Shown: in pieces, positions 22,636-34,344 of the stretch
Position numbering within the stretch: position 1 is the first letter of the stretch
Layout of the letters: every line of letters starts with the position of its first letter
Source of the DNA: Acanthacorydalis orientalis
Lineage: Eukaryota; Arthropoda; Insecta; Megaloptera; Corydalidae
Direction: 5' to 3'
NCBI GenBank assembly: GCA_034766995.1
Contig: CM068315.1
Span: 16,511,010 to 16,575,009 of the forward strand
DNA: 64,000 nt
The notes under the pieces: model-generated
The model's input: only the letters and a program-made list of their open reading frames with translations
Database searches by the model: none
What the model was told of the DNA's origin: nothing
Position numbers and translations under genes: made by a program

Positions 22636-22895
22636 TTTTATCATTTATGGAAGAATTGTTTTCTTTAGTCATCTGCGACTGAAGGGCTGAACGAGTCGAG
22701 GTCCTTCCATAGGAAAAATTACTGGGCTCACTTCTCTTGCTTCTCTACTTTATTAAAGATGTCATAGTTTGGGTATTTTTGTCTAAATAGTGGAGCAATT
22801 TTCCATAGTATTCCTATGAAGTCCCATCTCATTGTTAGACCGGTGGAAGTTCAGGGTACCTACGAATACATTTTTTTACTGGTCTTAGTTAAAAT

Positions 22896-22897
<2 letters not shown>
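22636..22897. other. Unidentified, less A+T-biased block beside mariner A2
   Basis: On the minus strand, ATG 22832 to TGA 22728 gives a 34-residue frame (MRWDFIGILWKIAPLFRQKY...), with a further coding-like segment after two stops. It may be an old transposon fragment. No family recognised. Confidence 0.3.

Positions 22898-22945
<48 letters not shown>
22898..22945. repeat. (TA)n microsatellite
   Basis: About 21 TA units ending in ACACAG. Confidence 0.95.
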
Positions 22946-22946
<1 letters not shown>

Positions 22947-22949
22947 TAT

Positions 22950-23100
22950 GTTATCACTTTGAGGACGATCTTCATTAAAATGCACATGAATAACAAATAA
23001 AAACGATCAATAATCAATTATTAAACAATTTTAATACAACTTTTGTGTGATTTATGTAAAAATAAAAATTTTATTTCTTAAACAATAGTCTAATAGAATA
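22950..23100. repeat. Foldback MITE (family F, variant ends), right arm
   Basis: AAAATGCACATGAATAACAA, GATCAATAATCAATTATTAAACA and TTTTGTGTGATTTATG follow the family right arm. The end TAGTCTAATAGAATATTATCC resembles the two variant copies at 21.6-22.06 kb. Confidence 0.55.
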
Positions 23101-23538
23101 TTATCCACGTTAATTATCAATGAAAACATGGTTTTATTCAATGAAATTATTATTGAGGACACACTTTTTAATGAAAACTATTACTTTTGAAATATTTAAC
23201 TTTAATTATGAGGAAGAAAGCCTTTTTTTCGCTATGATCTGACAGTACTTTGACTTAATCAATTATTAATAGATAGTTTTGACAGTATTAAAACATTTCA
23301 GAAATATTTATAATTACGTTTTAAAAGAATACTGAGATTTTTTCCCCCTTAAGAAATAAATTATTATTATTCGATCTTTTAATAAAGCTTGAAAACAAAA
23401 TTGGTTAATGAAACTTATATAAAATTTTGTAGTTGTATATATTTGTCACTAGATAAACGTATAACAAAATTAAATATTTGATGTGCATAATTGTAACTGT
23501 TTCCTTGAAAATATCTTCATGCTGAAATTGAAATTGTA

Positions 23539-23542
<4 letters not shown>
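23101..23542. other. A+T-rich DNA, nothing recognised
   Basis: No repeat or coding relic recognised. Confidence 0.45.
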
Positions 23543-23597
<55 letters not shown>

Positions 23598-23606
23598 TAC
23601 ATACAT

Positions 23607-23653
<47 letters not shown>
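23543..23653. repeat. (TA)n-(CATA)n-(CA)n-(TA)n compound microsatellite
   Basis: TA units to 23594, then three CATA, about nine CA units, and TA again to 23650. Confidence 0.95.
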
Positions 23654-23654
<1 letters not shown>

Positions 23655-24482
23655 TAAATAAAACTGAAACCAAACAGTGGATCCAAAAACGCTCCGTGTC
23701 TAAATTTAGAACGCATTTGCACCAAATATGAATTCAACGAAATTAATGTAAATCGCTTAAGAAAACAGATGGCATCAAACAATTCTGACTATTAAGTTAT
23801 CACAATAACAAAAACAATTTCACAATATCGTAGCGGAGTGAAATTGTCTCGAAATCCATTTCAAATACAATAAATGAAGTACACAACAACGCTCAGATTG
23901 TCATATTGTCAAGACAGCAAAACGCAGTTTACATTAAACAGCAGACGTAGCTTCTGTTACGACCAACCTTTACTAATTCGTCTTGAGATACATTTTCATA
24001 AAGCTCTCAACATCTCACTTAGTTTTATCGTTAATGTACATACCGTCGTCGTAAACCGGCGACGTTAAAACTTTCATAACAAAAAGATATACATTTACAC
24101 AACAGATATGTACTTTGCAAGGACAGAGTTATGGAAATTCTCATTTCGATACGGTGGAATGCTCTGGAGGTTTTTTTTTTAAAAAAAAGTAAAATATCAA
24201 ACACATTTCAAAGTAAAATAATTTTCTTTTATAAAGATGTATTTCTTAAAAGTCTGTAGAATTTATTCCACAAATGAAACAATTGAAGTATTTATTTTAA
24301 TAAAAAATAATATATATACATATAATTATTTTTTATAATAAATATATTTTTTATTGTGTAATTTATTCCGAACCAAAATCAGTTGATATGTTTTAGGTTT
24401 AAAAATATATTTTTATTAAAATATAATTTTTGTTGGTAATAAAATGGGAAAAGAAATCGATCATTCAGAATTAATATAAAAT
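23654..24482. other. Mixed-composition block, then A+T-rich DNA
   Basis: From 23670 to about 24150 the sequence is less A+T-biased, with a 64-codon plus frame at 23874. No domain or splice pair is recognised. The remainder is plain A+T-rich. Confidence 0.4.
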
Positions 24483-24815
24483 TTTTTTCATAAATGAATT
24501 ATTTTTTCACTCCGCACATCAAAAAAAATATTTCTGGACAAAAATGTTCAACAAATCATTATTTTTTGTTATTTATGTATATTTCGATGGAAATTACAAG
24601 ATCTTCAGAATACCAAGGTTAACAAAATTTCTTTATTTTTCGGTCCTTTAATACTCTGAAGATGTAGCAATCGCCATCGATATGTGTGTAAACAATAATC
24701 AAAAATGATCAGTAATTATTTATTAACTATTTTTGACAAGAAAAATTTGTATGGAGTGAAAAAAGAATTCATTTTTGAAAATTCAACCAAAGTGTCAGTA
24801 CTTTATTGTGGCTTA
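24483..24815. repeat. Foldback MITE (family F), representative full copy
   Basis: Two ~108 bp arms are in inverted orientation. Left: CATAAATGAATTATTTTTTC, ACAAAAATGTTCAACAAATC, TTTCGATGG. Right, reverse-complemented: CAAAAATGAATTCTTTTTTC, TCAAAAATAGTTAATAAATA, TATCGATGG. Arms are about three quarters identical by eye. The centre includes TTAATACTCTGAAGATGTAG. The terminus is ACCAAAGTGTCAG. No coding capacity. A transcript would fold into one long hairpin. Confidence 0.8.
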
Positions 24816-25256
24816 TAATGTTGATTTGAAACATTTTATACTAAACCATCGTCATTTGATAACCTGTTTTTTTACCTTCGCATCTAAACCACTTTTCAAC
24901 CTCAATTTTATCAATTATTTTGAATTCGTTGACAAAAAATAACAGTTAATAAACTAGAAACTAGATTTTCTGTACCTAGATTTTCTAAAAATGGCAGAAT
25001 TCAAATTAGACCTCAAGAAATAGTTCCATTATTTAACTTATTTCGAAATAATTTGCTTATATGGAAATTTTTATATAATAATCGCAAATAATTGTTAAAC
25101 TTTTAAATAGTCTAACTGTAGTAGAACATTGATTAATCAGGTTTGGAGTAACATCAATTATGAGTATCCATGTGATTCAAAATTTTGTTCAAAATTTTGA
25201 TTCTTTGTTTGAATATTATGAATATTACTTTAAATTTTGTAGAAATTGTATTAATA
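24816..25256. other. A+T-rich DNA, nothing recognised
   Basis: No repeat or coding relic recognised. Confidence 0.45.
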
Positions 25257-25818
25257 TTATGTGTAGAAATTAATTCGGTGCTTTTTATATAGAAAATTAA
25301 TATTAACGGAAAAATGGAATAAAGTTTCATTCTCAAAGTATCCTTAAATATTTTAGACGAATTTTCTCCTTCTGTTGGTTAACACAAATCTTTTGTCGAA
25401 AAAAGTTTTGAGTTGATGAAGTTGTAATGCATTTTCGGACCTCTTCCACTGTTAGCATTTTTTCATGTTTTATGCCTCATAACACCTTCCATCAAATCTG
25501 AATAATTCATTTTCGCTGCTTCGGTAGCATTTTTTTTATCTAGAATGAGAAAAGTGTACAATACCTAATACGATGCTTTTCGGATTCTATCGTGTACCTT
25601 GCTCTTTTTTAAGGTTATTCCAACTGCTTGTCAAAGATATATTGTGTTTTTAAATGTTAACTTTGGCACCTGAAGATCTTAAGACGACGAAATTTTTTTC
25701 TAATTAAAACAGATACAATTTATTCAATTTGAAGATATAATTTATTAATATAATTTATTCAATTTTGAACAATTATAATTTATTCAATTTAAAGAACCAA
25801 ATTAATTTTAATACCTAA
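25257..25818 (-). mobile_element. Non-autonomous mariner, family B copy 2 (N-C fused remnant)
   Basis: One terminal repeat is TTATGTGTAGAAATTAATTC(GGTGC). The other, reverse-complemented, is TTAGGTATTAAAATTAATTT(GGTTC). On the minus strand the core reads KNATEAAKMNYSDLMEGVMR then HKT, followed at once by the C-terminal piece GRGPKMHYNFINSKLFSTKD, the same join as copies 1 and 3. Near the 5' end (25717-25790) the 14-mer AATTTATTCAATTT occurs three times at about 25-35 bp spacing, a local expansion that explains the extra ~50 bp. Confidence 0.8.
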
Positions 25819-26390
25819 TATGTTATTTACGCACGAATGAGAACAGGCGTCTTGTTCACTAAATCACAACACAAATTATACGAAATTGTTGATCATTAAA
25901 GTTGTAATTTAAAGACAGTTTTCATGATAGTAGAAGTAAAAATATCTTTTACAAAATAATCACAATATAAGATAATAATGACAATATAAATTTAAAAACA
26001 TACCATCCACTCTCAAAGAACAGAGTGTGACCTAAGCGAATTGACAATAGTAATGCTAAATGTAAAATGTGTCCCTTGTAATAATAAAATAAATCTCCGA
26101 TATTTAATTAAAAAAAAATAGTTTTATTAAAATTTAAATATATTTATTAATATTTTTTTATATTATGTAAAAAAATGAATGATTAAAGAGCAAAGATTAA
26201 TATTTTAAAAGTATAGAAAAATGTATTTCTTACAAATAAAAATGATTTTCTGTTTGGTAACATTAAGGTTCTATTTCATTTACTTTTTTTTTAATTTTTT
26301 GAAAGAAAAGAGAGTGAAATAGAAAACATAATGGATTCGAAGGTAATTTTCAACATGTAACCATGTGGCATGTATACCCAAATACCTTTT

Positions 26391-26394
<4 letters not shown>
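25819..26394. other. A+T-rich DNA, nothing recognised
   Basis: No repeat or coding relic recognised. Confidence 0.45.

Positions 26395-26445
<51 letters not shown>
26395..26445. repeat. (TA)n microsatellite
   Basis: About 25 TA units, followed by a short TG run. Confidence 0.95.
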
Positions 26446-26448
<3 letters not shown>

Positions 26449-26739
26449 GTGTGCGTTGTGTAAGGGTACATATCTTCCAGAAACTCTTGATATTTCGTAA
26501 GCTATGTGAACATTTTTGGGAAATTTCGAATGAAATATATGTGTGCGCATACGCATGTGTACGTATATACCAATTCAACGACAACAATTTCAGTTTTCAT
26601 TCGGTATCATTGTTTTTGTGCAAATTTCACTACGATATAATAACACAACAGAACTAAATTCTACAAATTACAATTCCTCCCCCATCATGTTATAAGCGTG
26701 ACTAACATACAGATAACCAATTTTGCGATCTTCTTGTTT

Positions 26740-26990
26740 GCTCGTGTATTAAATTCGCAGCATTTTGCGGTTTAAGATTGTTCACTGAACAGCGTAAAAC
26801 AACACACCGAGAAGTTATTATTGTTATAACAGTTGTGACAGCGAGATTTGTCATACGAGACGGTTTGTTTCTTTGGGCGCTTCATTTTTTTTTCTCTTCT
26901 TTCAGCTGACGTCTCCCTACGACAATATGTCTTATAATGTGAGATGCGTAAAGTGAATGATCTCGCTGTAGATTATTTATTAGAATCTGG
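26740..26990. other. GC-richer block containing splice-like signals
   Basis: Less A+T-biased DNA between A+T-rich flanks. It contains the candidate micro-exon at 26906 with a strong upstream polypyrimidine tract. No transposon similarity seen. Confidence 0.4.
26906..26938 (+). CDS. Candidate 33-nt micro-exon (11 codons, phase-neutral)
   Basis: A pyrimidine-only run of about 20 bases ending TTCTTTCAG (AG at 26904-26905) gives one of the best 3' splice-site matches in the window. Thirty-three bases later is AAT|GTGAGA (26939-26944), a good 5' splice site. The enclosed sequence translates without a stop as LTSPYDNMSYN. Because 33 is a multiple of three, inclusion or skipping would not shift a host frame. 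No flanking exon can be assigned within the window, and the peptide is not recognised. It could be a chance pairing of splice motifs. Confidence 0.3.
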
Positions 26991-27624
26991 TCGAAATCGA
27001 ACAGTTTCCAGTACAGTCACAATATCAACACTATATATATATATATATCATTAATTATTTATCAAATATGTAAGGTAAAAAACAAAAATATTTTTTATTT
27101 ATAGAAAAATAAATTAAAAACAGTGACTTTTGCTGAAAATATATTTTTTATATTATGATTTCCTAAAAATTGTTTTCTTTGAAGTGAAAAACATCGACAT
27201 TTTATGAAACTCATATTAAAATATATTTATAAAATAAATTTCAAGGAAACGAAACTCAATCTATATTTTAAATATATATATATATATGATGAAAAACTAA
27301 AGCAAATCATTTTTATAAAATAAATTATGAAAAATAAATATTCCAACTTGAATAAAGCCTGTAAACAGATTTTTATGAATGATTATATTTTATAGAAATT
27401 GTAACTGCTTTTCTTTTAATCTAAAGATATAAATGAAGAAAACAAATCAAATGTCAGAGTGATTTTAATATTTTTTTGAAAAACAAATTCTAGTTATCTT
27501 TCGTTTATTCTTTTTTATTTATATAAGTTTTGTTCATTGAATTAATTTCTTTAAAGGATATTTTGTTTTAAATAGATATACAAAATCTTGAAAATTACCT
27601 TAATATTTGATCTGACTTTTTTCA
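26991..27624. other. A+T-rich DNA, nothing recognised
   Basis: Contains two short TA runs (27033 and 27271) but no element or frame. Confidence 0.45.
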
Positions 27625-27840
27625 GAGAGGATTTTTTTTCACCTACAAATCACAAAAAATGTTTCTTTGATGAGAATTTTTGTGTCTAAATGCTTTGAAG
27701 ATGATCACATTCCTATCTAAATGTGCATAAACAACAATCAATAATGAATTATTTAAACATTTTTTGTAGTTTGAGAGGTGGAAAAGGAATTAATTCGTGA
27801 AATGGAATTTAGCCACAGTGTCAGAACTGTAATATGTTAT
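27625..27840. repeat. Foldback MITE (family F), left arm truncated
   Basis: A short left arm (TTTTTTTTCACCTACAAATC) is followed by the centre GCTTTGAAGATGATCACATTC. The full right arm has ATGTGCATAAACAACAATCA, GAGGTGGAAAAGGAATTAAT and the intact end GAATTTAGCCACAGTGTCAG. Confidence 0.75.
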
Positions 27841-28287
27841 TATTATTTTATTTGTTTTGTATTTGCATGTTTTAATTTTTTCCGAATGGTGGTTTTTTAT
27901 GCATCATTTTACTGATTTGTTTTAACTAGATTTAAATTTTTTGATTTCTCATTTTTACTTGTTTCATTGTTTAATAACTTCTTACTGCGCAAACTAATTT
28001 AGTAAAAATATATAACTTATTCTATTTGTCTATTTGTTACATATTTTAACATCAATTCGTCATTTTCCTTTTTCATTATCTAAATGTCCTATTGAGAAGA
28101 TTTATTAGACTGACTTAAGACTTGTTCTACTAAATAATGATCATTTGATAACATGATTCTCTATTTTCTCATCTCATCCATCTTTCTGCCTTAGCTATAT
28201 CAATTATTTCGATTTCATTGACACAATGTAATAGATAATTAAATTAATAACTAGATATTTCTGTACCTCGAACTTTTGAATATAATA
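27841..28287. other. A+T-rich DNA, nothing recognised
   Basis: No repeat or coding relic recognised. Confidence 0.45.
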
Positions 28288-28428
28288 AGATTCATATGCA
28301 CATAAGAATTAATTGGAATGATCAATAATCGGTTCTCCAAAAATTTCGATGAAAATTTGTTTAAAGTTTTCGGGGAACGGAAAATCTTTTGTAAAATCGA
28401 ATTTAATTTCAGTGTGGAATTATTTTTT
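28288..28428. repeat. Foldback MITE (family F), right arm only
   Basis: ATGCACATAAGAATTAATTG, TGATCAATAATCGGTT and ATCGAATTTAATTTCAGTGTGG follow the order of the family right arm and terminus. Confidence 0.5.
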
Positions 28429-28486
28429 CGAAATTCTGGTTTTTAAATTTTATATAAAGTTTATCAATAGAACTTTTTGAAATATT

Positions 28487-28490
<4 letters not shown>

Positions 28491-28567
<77 letters not shown>

Positions 28568-28588
28568 GTTTGTATGTATATGTATATA
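28491..28588. repeat. Long (TA)n microsatellite with a TATG tail
   Basis: About 35 perfect TA units, then TGTATATG-type units to 28588. Confidence 0.95.
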
Positions 28589-30067
28589 GATTTTTTAAAA
28601 AAAGCATTTAAATAAATTCTATTATTCAAAACTATGTTAGCATTAATTAATTTACCATAACACGCTGCAAGTGAAGTAACATATTGCGCTCAATGTTGCA
28701 TTCGAAAACTAAATTCATCGTAACATAAACCGTCGCCGTCTTTCATCGTTAACATTCACAATTCTGCCAGTTGGTGGAAATTTTACATACACTCGCACAG
28801 TTCGTCGTTAAGTTTGTACAACCACGTACCACAAGCACGTCACTGAAAACACTCGCTCTCCATCTTTTTACAAAGTTCAAAAGTGCTCAAATAATTGCAT
28901 GTAGTACATTTATTTTCGATATAAATATGTGGTCGTTAGTGCATTATTATTCGCGATGCATTTGGAACTATTTTCCAGATAAGTTGCTCTAAGTGGATTG
29001 TACAAGTATAACTTTTTGTGGTGAAAAAAACTACCGTAGTACTTCGTTAAGTTTATTAGAAAAAATTGTGTCGAGGCAAGTTGTCTCTGAATTGAAAAAA
29101 TATACTAAACTTTAATAATTTATTTTATATCAGTGGACACATCGTCAACTTAGATTTTTTTTCCATCGCACTTTATAAGAAATATAAGTAACATTTGTTA
29201 TGTCGAATATTAATTTCAATGAATTTATTCCTATAAAATAAAAATATATGAAATATCATCAAAATAAAAACGAATAGACTTCACGAAACGAACATACATT
29301 TTAATACTAATAAAGTTTCTTAATTTGAATTAAAATAAAATACACGCATTGCATACACGCCAAATGTTCAAAATTGAAACTCAAACGATTTCAGTTTGAG
29401 AACTTAATTCCGTTATAAATTCATTAATGTATACAATCTGACATAACTCCAGTGTCTAAAAACATCAAAGCAGTTTTATCGAATAGTACGCAGAGCAAAA
29501 TTTTGATAACACATTTTCATTGAAGAGGTACGAAGTAAAGATTCCAGCGACGGTGTTGAGTGGAGATGGAAATCCAATACAAGCATTCACTGTAACGCAG
29601 ACCTTACTTCAGAAAGCTCCCTCGAAGACCTGTAGAGTAATCTAGTGTTCTATAGTTCTAAGTACTGAATCAAAGGAGTTCATTTCCAAAGTGTCGATAC
29701 TCGGGGATCAAAGCTGACATACCAGGCACGGAATAATAAAATATATACTTGTTCATATAATTTATTTATACATATATTTTAGAATTGTAATGGAGTTCTT
29801 TATAAGTTTATAATTACATCAAAAGCGCATTGCAGATATTTATATTTTCATATCTTTATTGTAGATATTTGAAATTTTTAATAAAAAAGAGATCATTTGA
29901 TGTGAGGAAACGTTTCGAAAATTACTATGATTTTTGTGGATGAAGCACTTGTGGAGTATTTGATTTCTTTGAGATTTTTTTATTAATCAAAGATCAAACG
30001 CATATAAATTCAAACAATTAAAACAAAATTGTCTTGGAATGTAAGAATACACACATACATACTTATA

Positions 30068-30069
<2 letters not shown>
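28589..30069. other. Mixed non-coding DNA
   Basis: Two less A+T-biased patches (about 28670-28870 and 29430-29735), with short frames but no domain or repeat family; the rest is A+T-rich. Confidence 0.4.
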
Positions 30070-30105
<36 letters not shown>

Positions 30106-30110
30106 CATAT
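30070..30110. repeat. (TA)n microsatellite with CATA tail
   Basis: About 16 TA units, then ACATACATAT. Confidence 0.95.
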
Positions 30111-30557
30111 TGAAAGAGAGAAAACATAAATTTACTCATGGAATCCTTTATTATTAACATATTTTATGGGATAATTGATTATTTTATATAGAGGATTTAC
30201 CTGAAATTTTGATAATAGAATAAAATATTATTGTTTTTATAAATTATATCTTTTAACGATTCAAGTCACCATTTTTACAGATCATCTGTTAGTAATTGGT
30301 TAAATTTTTGACATATTTAAATCACAAGCACTTAAATTTTTTTTCTAGATCAAAAATGTTCAACTAATGGTATCATTTTAATGGTAGTTTCATACAAAAT
30401 TCAATCAATCTCAAAGTCCTCAGATGCATAAATATCACTATATTCATTGAATGGGTTTAGTTTTTATTTTCATCCATATTTCACTTAAAATAACACACAT
30501 TTATGAAATAAAATGTGTCCATTGTAATGAATATACCACCTTAATGGTATGAAAAAT
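30111..30557. other. A+T-rich DNA with a possible foldback arm fragment
   Basis: TCTAGATCAAAAATGTTCAAC at about 30346-30366 resembles the family F arm, but the surrounding match is too short to call a copy. Confidence 0.35.
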
Positions 30558-30790
30558 TGTCTCAATACTGTGACTAAATTTACTTTAATAAACTACATAT
30601 TTCTTACATCAAAAATATCCAATAACTGATATTGATCATTTAATTGATTTTTCTGTTTGTTAACGCTCTGAAAAGGTCTTTTAATACATAAACATCACAA
30701 TTTAAAAAACAATTATTGAACATTTTTGAACAAAAAAATTGTATTGTTTATGTTGCACTTAAAATTTCATTTGCCGGATTTAAAAGTTGT
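30558..30790. repeat. Foldback MITE (family F), copy
   Basis: It begins with the terminus ACTGTGACTAAATTTACTTT. The left arm has ACATCAAAAATATCCAATAA, the centre TTAACGCTCTGAAAAGG, and the right arm CAATTATTGAACATTTTTGA then ATTTCATTTGCC. Confidence 0.7.
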
Positions 30791-31093
30791 TACATATTGA
30801 AATAAATGTTAGGTTTAATGAAAATCTGAACTTTTCGATAATAAATTACAGTTAAGACATACTAAACGTGTTTAAAGAGAAACAAAGGTTATTTTTAAAA
30901 TTATTTCTTAGTTTATATACAGGAAGTTCATTGTTTATGATCAAAAAAGCACTTTCTAGCTTTCTTCATACAAAGTTTTATTAATTTTTTTAAAAAATAT
31001 AAAACAAAATCTGAAATTGTTTTAAAATATTACCTTTAATAGTTACGTTCTATCCTTTAGAATATCTTAAAAAAATTAAGTTTTTTATATACA

Positions 31094-31097
<4 letters not shown>

Positions 31098-31149
<52 letters not shown>
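31098..31149. repeat. (TA)n microsatellite
   Basis: About 25 TA units, abutting the repeat at 31148. Confidence 0.95.
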
Positions 31150-31150
<1 letters not shown>

Positions 31151-31235
31151 TGTATCTTGGCGTACAAGACGTACTTTAAATACCAAACATTTGTTAATTT
31201 TCGAGTGCGTCTTATACAGCAGAGATATAAATTAT
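31148..31235. repeat. Repeat with CGTATAAGACGC-type palindromic ends, copy 2
   Basis: CTTGGCGTACAAGACGTACT at 31156 and its near reverse complement GAGTGCGTCTTATACAGCAG at about 31203-31222 form a palindrome with a ~27 bp centre. It is the same motif pair, beside a TA array, as at 11903. The 3' limit of the element is not clear. Confidence 0.5.
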
Positions 31236-33583
31236 GTTTTTAAAAATTAGGATGTGGGTAGAGCGTCTCTCTTAATACCAAGTAAGTAGAGAAGTAAACA
31301 TTTTATTATCTCGTATTACTTTATATACCTTTGAAAATTCCAATTTAGAAATCTACTTACTAAAAGTATTCTATTATTATTATGCATCTTATGTCACCAG
31401 TATAGGAAAAAATTGGAAAAAAAACCTTTTAACTCTTTAAGTGGGTAGATTGCGGGGATAACAAGTAGACAAGACAAATATATTCGACATACGTACTTAA
31501 GAGTTTAAATTCAACTAAACACTTAAATTTAAACTTAAAATTTTTGTGAATTATTAGAGATACAAACTTTTATTTTCCACATAAAAATCATTGAACTTAA
31601 TATTATATAATGGACAGCAAAATGAAACTTTATTAATAAATATGAAATAGCTGAAATTAAATTTAATTACAGTTTATATAGTAATTACATGCATTTAATC
31701 TCCATTCAGAAATGATTTTTACTTGATAAATTAATTTAAAAAAATGTCTGCTGACTATTGAAACTGAGCATGTTCAGTACTCTCTCTTATTGGTTGTATG
31801 ATCGTATTTTATCCTAGTCCAGCACTACGATCAAGTAAAACATCGAGCAAGTAATCCAAACCTATCAATAGCTAGCAGAGCATATTTGTGTAGTTGCCCT
31901 TAATAATGTCAATCCACTTCATGGTCCCCAAGTCGAGTGTGTGACCTGTATACATTGCGTCCCCCTTGGCCCCTCGGCTAAAACCAGCGTTGGTTCACAA
32001 TCAAGTTGTGCGTGCGGTGCTTCTAATAATCTACTGTTAGCCCGCCATTTCCGGCGTTCACAAAATGTTTACATCCGTTTTGTTCAGTTATGCTACACCC
32101 GAAGTACACGATCTCGTGTAATGTAATCATCCAATGTTTATGAATAAGTCACCGGGATTCATTTGATTTTTTTACATTGGTAGCGGTGATCTCTCTTTAA
32201 ACTGTTTAAATAGTTGTTTATTGATGTTATCATTTCTAGTTTTTGATTTAAAATTAACAAATAATTTATCGTATATTTTTGATTTGTTTTCAATAATTTC
32301 CCAACTGTAAATAAAACAATTCCTCATATATGTATCAAATATGTAAAATAATTCGTATGTACTGTATATAAAGCCACAAATTTATAAATTATTAAAATTT
32401 AATTATATCGATACAAGAAAAATACTACAATAAACATTGGAAAATTATGACTAGTGTCAAATTTATTTTAAGTCAAAACAAATTTAACAGTATAAAAATG
32501 ACCGAACTGTACGAAAAAAAAACTAATATTAACCACTGAAATAATTTATGTACATGTCGATGGCCAGATTATCATCGCAGTATATATCGAAATGTACATA
32601 AATTATTTACATGCATATTATGAACATATTTTACGAGCTTGTATAATGATATTAGTACTAGAGATTTGTTTTATTTTATACACAATGTTGTTGTTTTTTT
32701 CAATAACTGAATTTTTTTACTTACTCATACATGTCTTTTATCGACTTAAATAAATACAATGTGTGTATATATATAATTGTGTCTTGATGAATGTGATTGG
32801 TATATAAATACTGTTTTTAAATTAATGTAAATTTAACTTGAAAAATATTTCGAATTTGTTTCTTTCTTAACATTCTCAAGATGGGTTGAACATATAAATT
32901 ACTAATAATTATATTCGTTTCAATGAAAACTGATATATCTATCTTTACATTGTACATAAATTCATATTAATTTAAATATATGTGTTTATTTAAGTATGTA
33001 ATTGTATAATTTGACATCAGTGAACATGTAATCACCAACCTATATTCACATTAATATGCATGTGCGTGTTGGGTGTGGATAGAAAAAAACATATAATAAC
33101 CATTAATGGATCAAACATGTAACGAGAATTTGATAAACATTACATTCGTCTTCGGTTATCAATTTTCCGAGCCGTGAGCTCGAACGAAACAAAAAATATC
33201 ACGAAAATACTTAATAGTATTCATGAATGTGCCAACATACTTCCGTTTAGGTGTCAAGCGGCCATGATGCATTCGGAATTCACCTTTTTTTCTCACATTC
33301 AAAGCGACTCGCTCCATGATCCACATACATATTCATTTATTCAGTGCTCATAAGAATTAATTTCTATACAACTATTGTGTGGAACTGATGCTCATCAGGT
33401 AGGGCACCAATCACTAACGAGACTATGACAAGGTGTCTGCATTACCGACCAATCATACTTCTACTGTGCGGGCCGGACCCCATTACTGCGACACTCTTCG
33501 CGATACAAATCAACACATTTCCGGTCTTCAAGACTTGTCGCTTAAGTTGTTTTCAACACACTTGCGTACACATACGTACACAT

Positions 33584-33587
<4 letters not shown>
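31236..33587. other. Mostly A+T-rich; GC-richer block at 31900-32120
   Basis: The block at 31900-32120 is CpG-containing and holds CCCGCCATTTCCGG (32041-32054), which on the minus strand reads as an ETS core (CCGGAA) fused to a YY1-like ATGGCGG. That combination is typical of promoters in animals; here it is only suggestive. Another less biased stretch at 33130-33560 has two overlapping plus frames without domains. Confidence 0.4.
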
Positions 33588-33634
<47 letters not shown>

Positions 33635-33646
33635 GTGTGTGTGTGT
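33588..33646. repeat. (TA)n-(TG)n microsatellite
   Basis: About 18 TA units, TATG interruptions, and a TG tail. Confidence 0.95.
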
Positions 33647-33837
33647 TATAAACATAAACACGCACTGTTATTTATATTTCAAATTGATAACTAGAAAAAA
33701 AGCATATCTTAATACGTGTTTAATCAATTTTATTGAAACAAAATATTTATAAAATTAAACATATACTTTGATATATTTCAAATATTGTCTCTTTAATATT
33801 ACTTAATTCATGAATTATTGACAATACAATTCTAACA

Positions 33838-34085
33838 TTGGTATTAAATTTAATTTTACAAGTGAATTCTTTCTTTTTTCTATCACCTCACAGATATTTG
33901 TTTCGTTCAAAAATGTTCAGTAAATCATTATTGATCATTTATGATTATTGATTATGCGCATTGAAGTATTCATAAAAAAAAAAACAAAAATAATCAATAA
34001 CTATTTATTGAACATTTTTGATCACAACAAATGTTGTTGTTCATGAAGTGAAAAAAAGAATTTATTTGTGAAAGATCACAAATTA
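33838..34085. repeat. Foldback MITE (family F), well-kept copy
   Basis: Left arm: TTTACAAGTGAATTCTTTC, TCAAAAATGTTCAGTAAATC, TTATTGATCATTTATGATTA. Right arm: AATCAATAACTATTTATTGA, ACATTTTTGATCACAACAAA, GTGAAAAAAAGAATTTATTT. The arms are clear reverse complements. Confidence 0.8.
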
Positions 34086-34344
34086 TTTTTTATACACAGA
34101 AAATATTCCTTATTTGTATTGAGTTATTTGAGTTTTCAGTTGAATTAATATTCAAATAGTACACTTTTTAAAAAATATATTAAAAGTTATCATTTTGTCC
34201 TGATTTTCTTTATTTTTTTATTAAACCGTTTGAGTGCTGAACAATTTTTTTTTGATACATGCTAAAAATGCTTATTATTATTTTTTGGAAAAGTAATGAA
34301 AATAGTAATAATTTACTTAAATTAGGTATATTGTATAATAAGTT

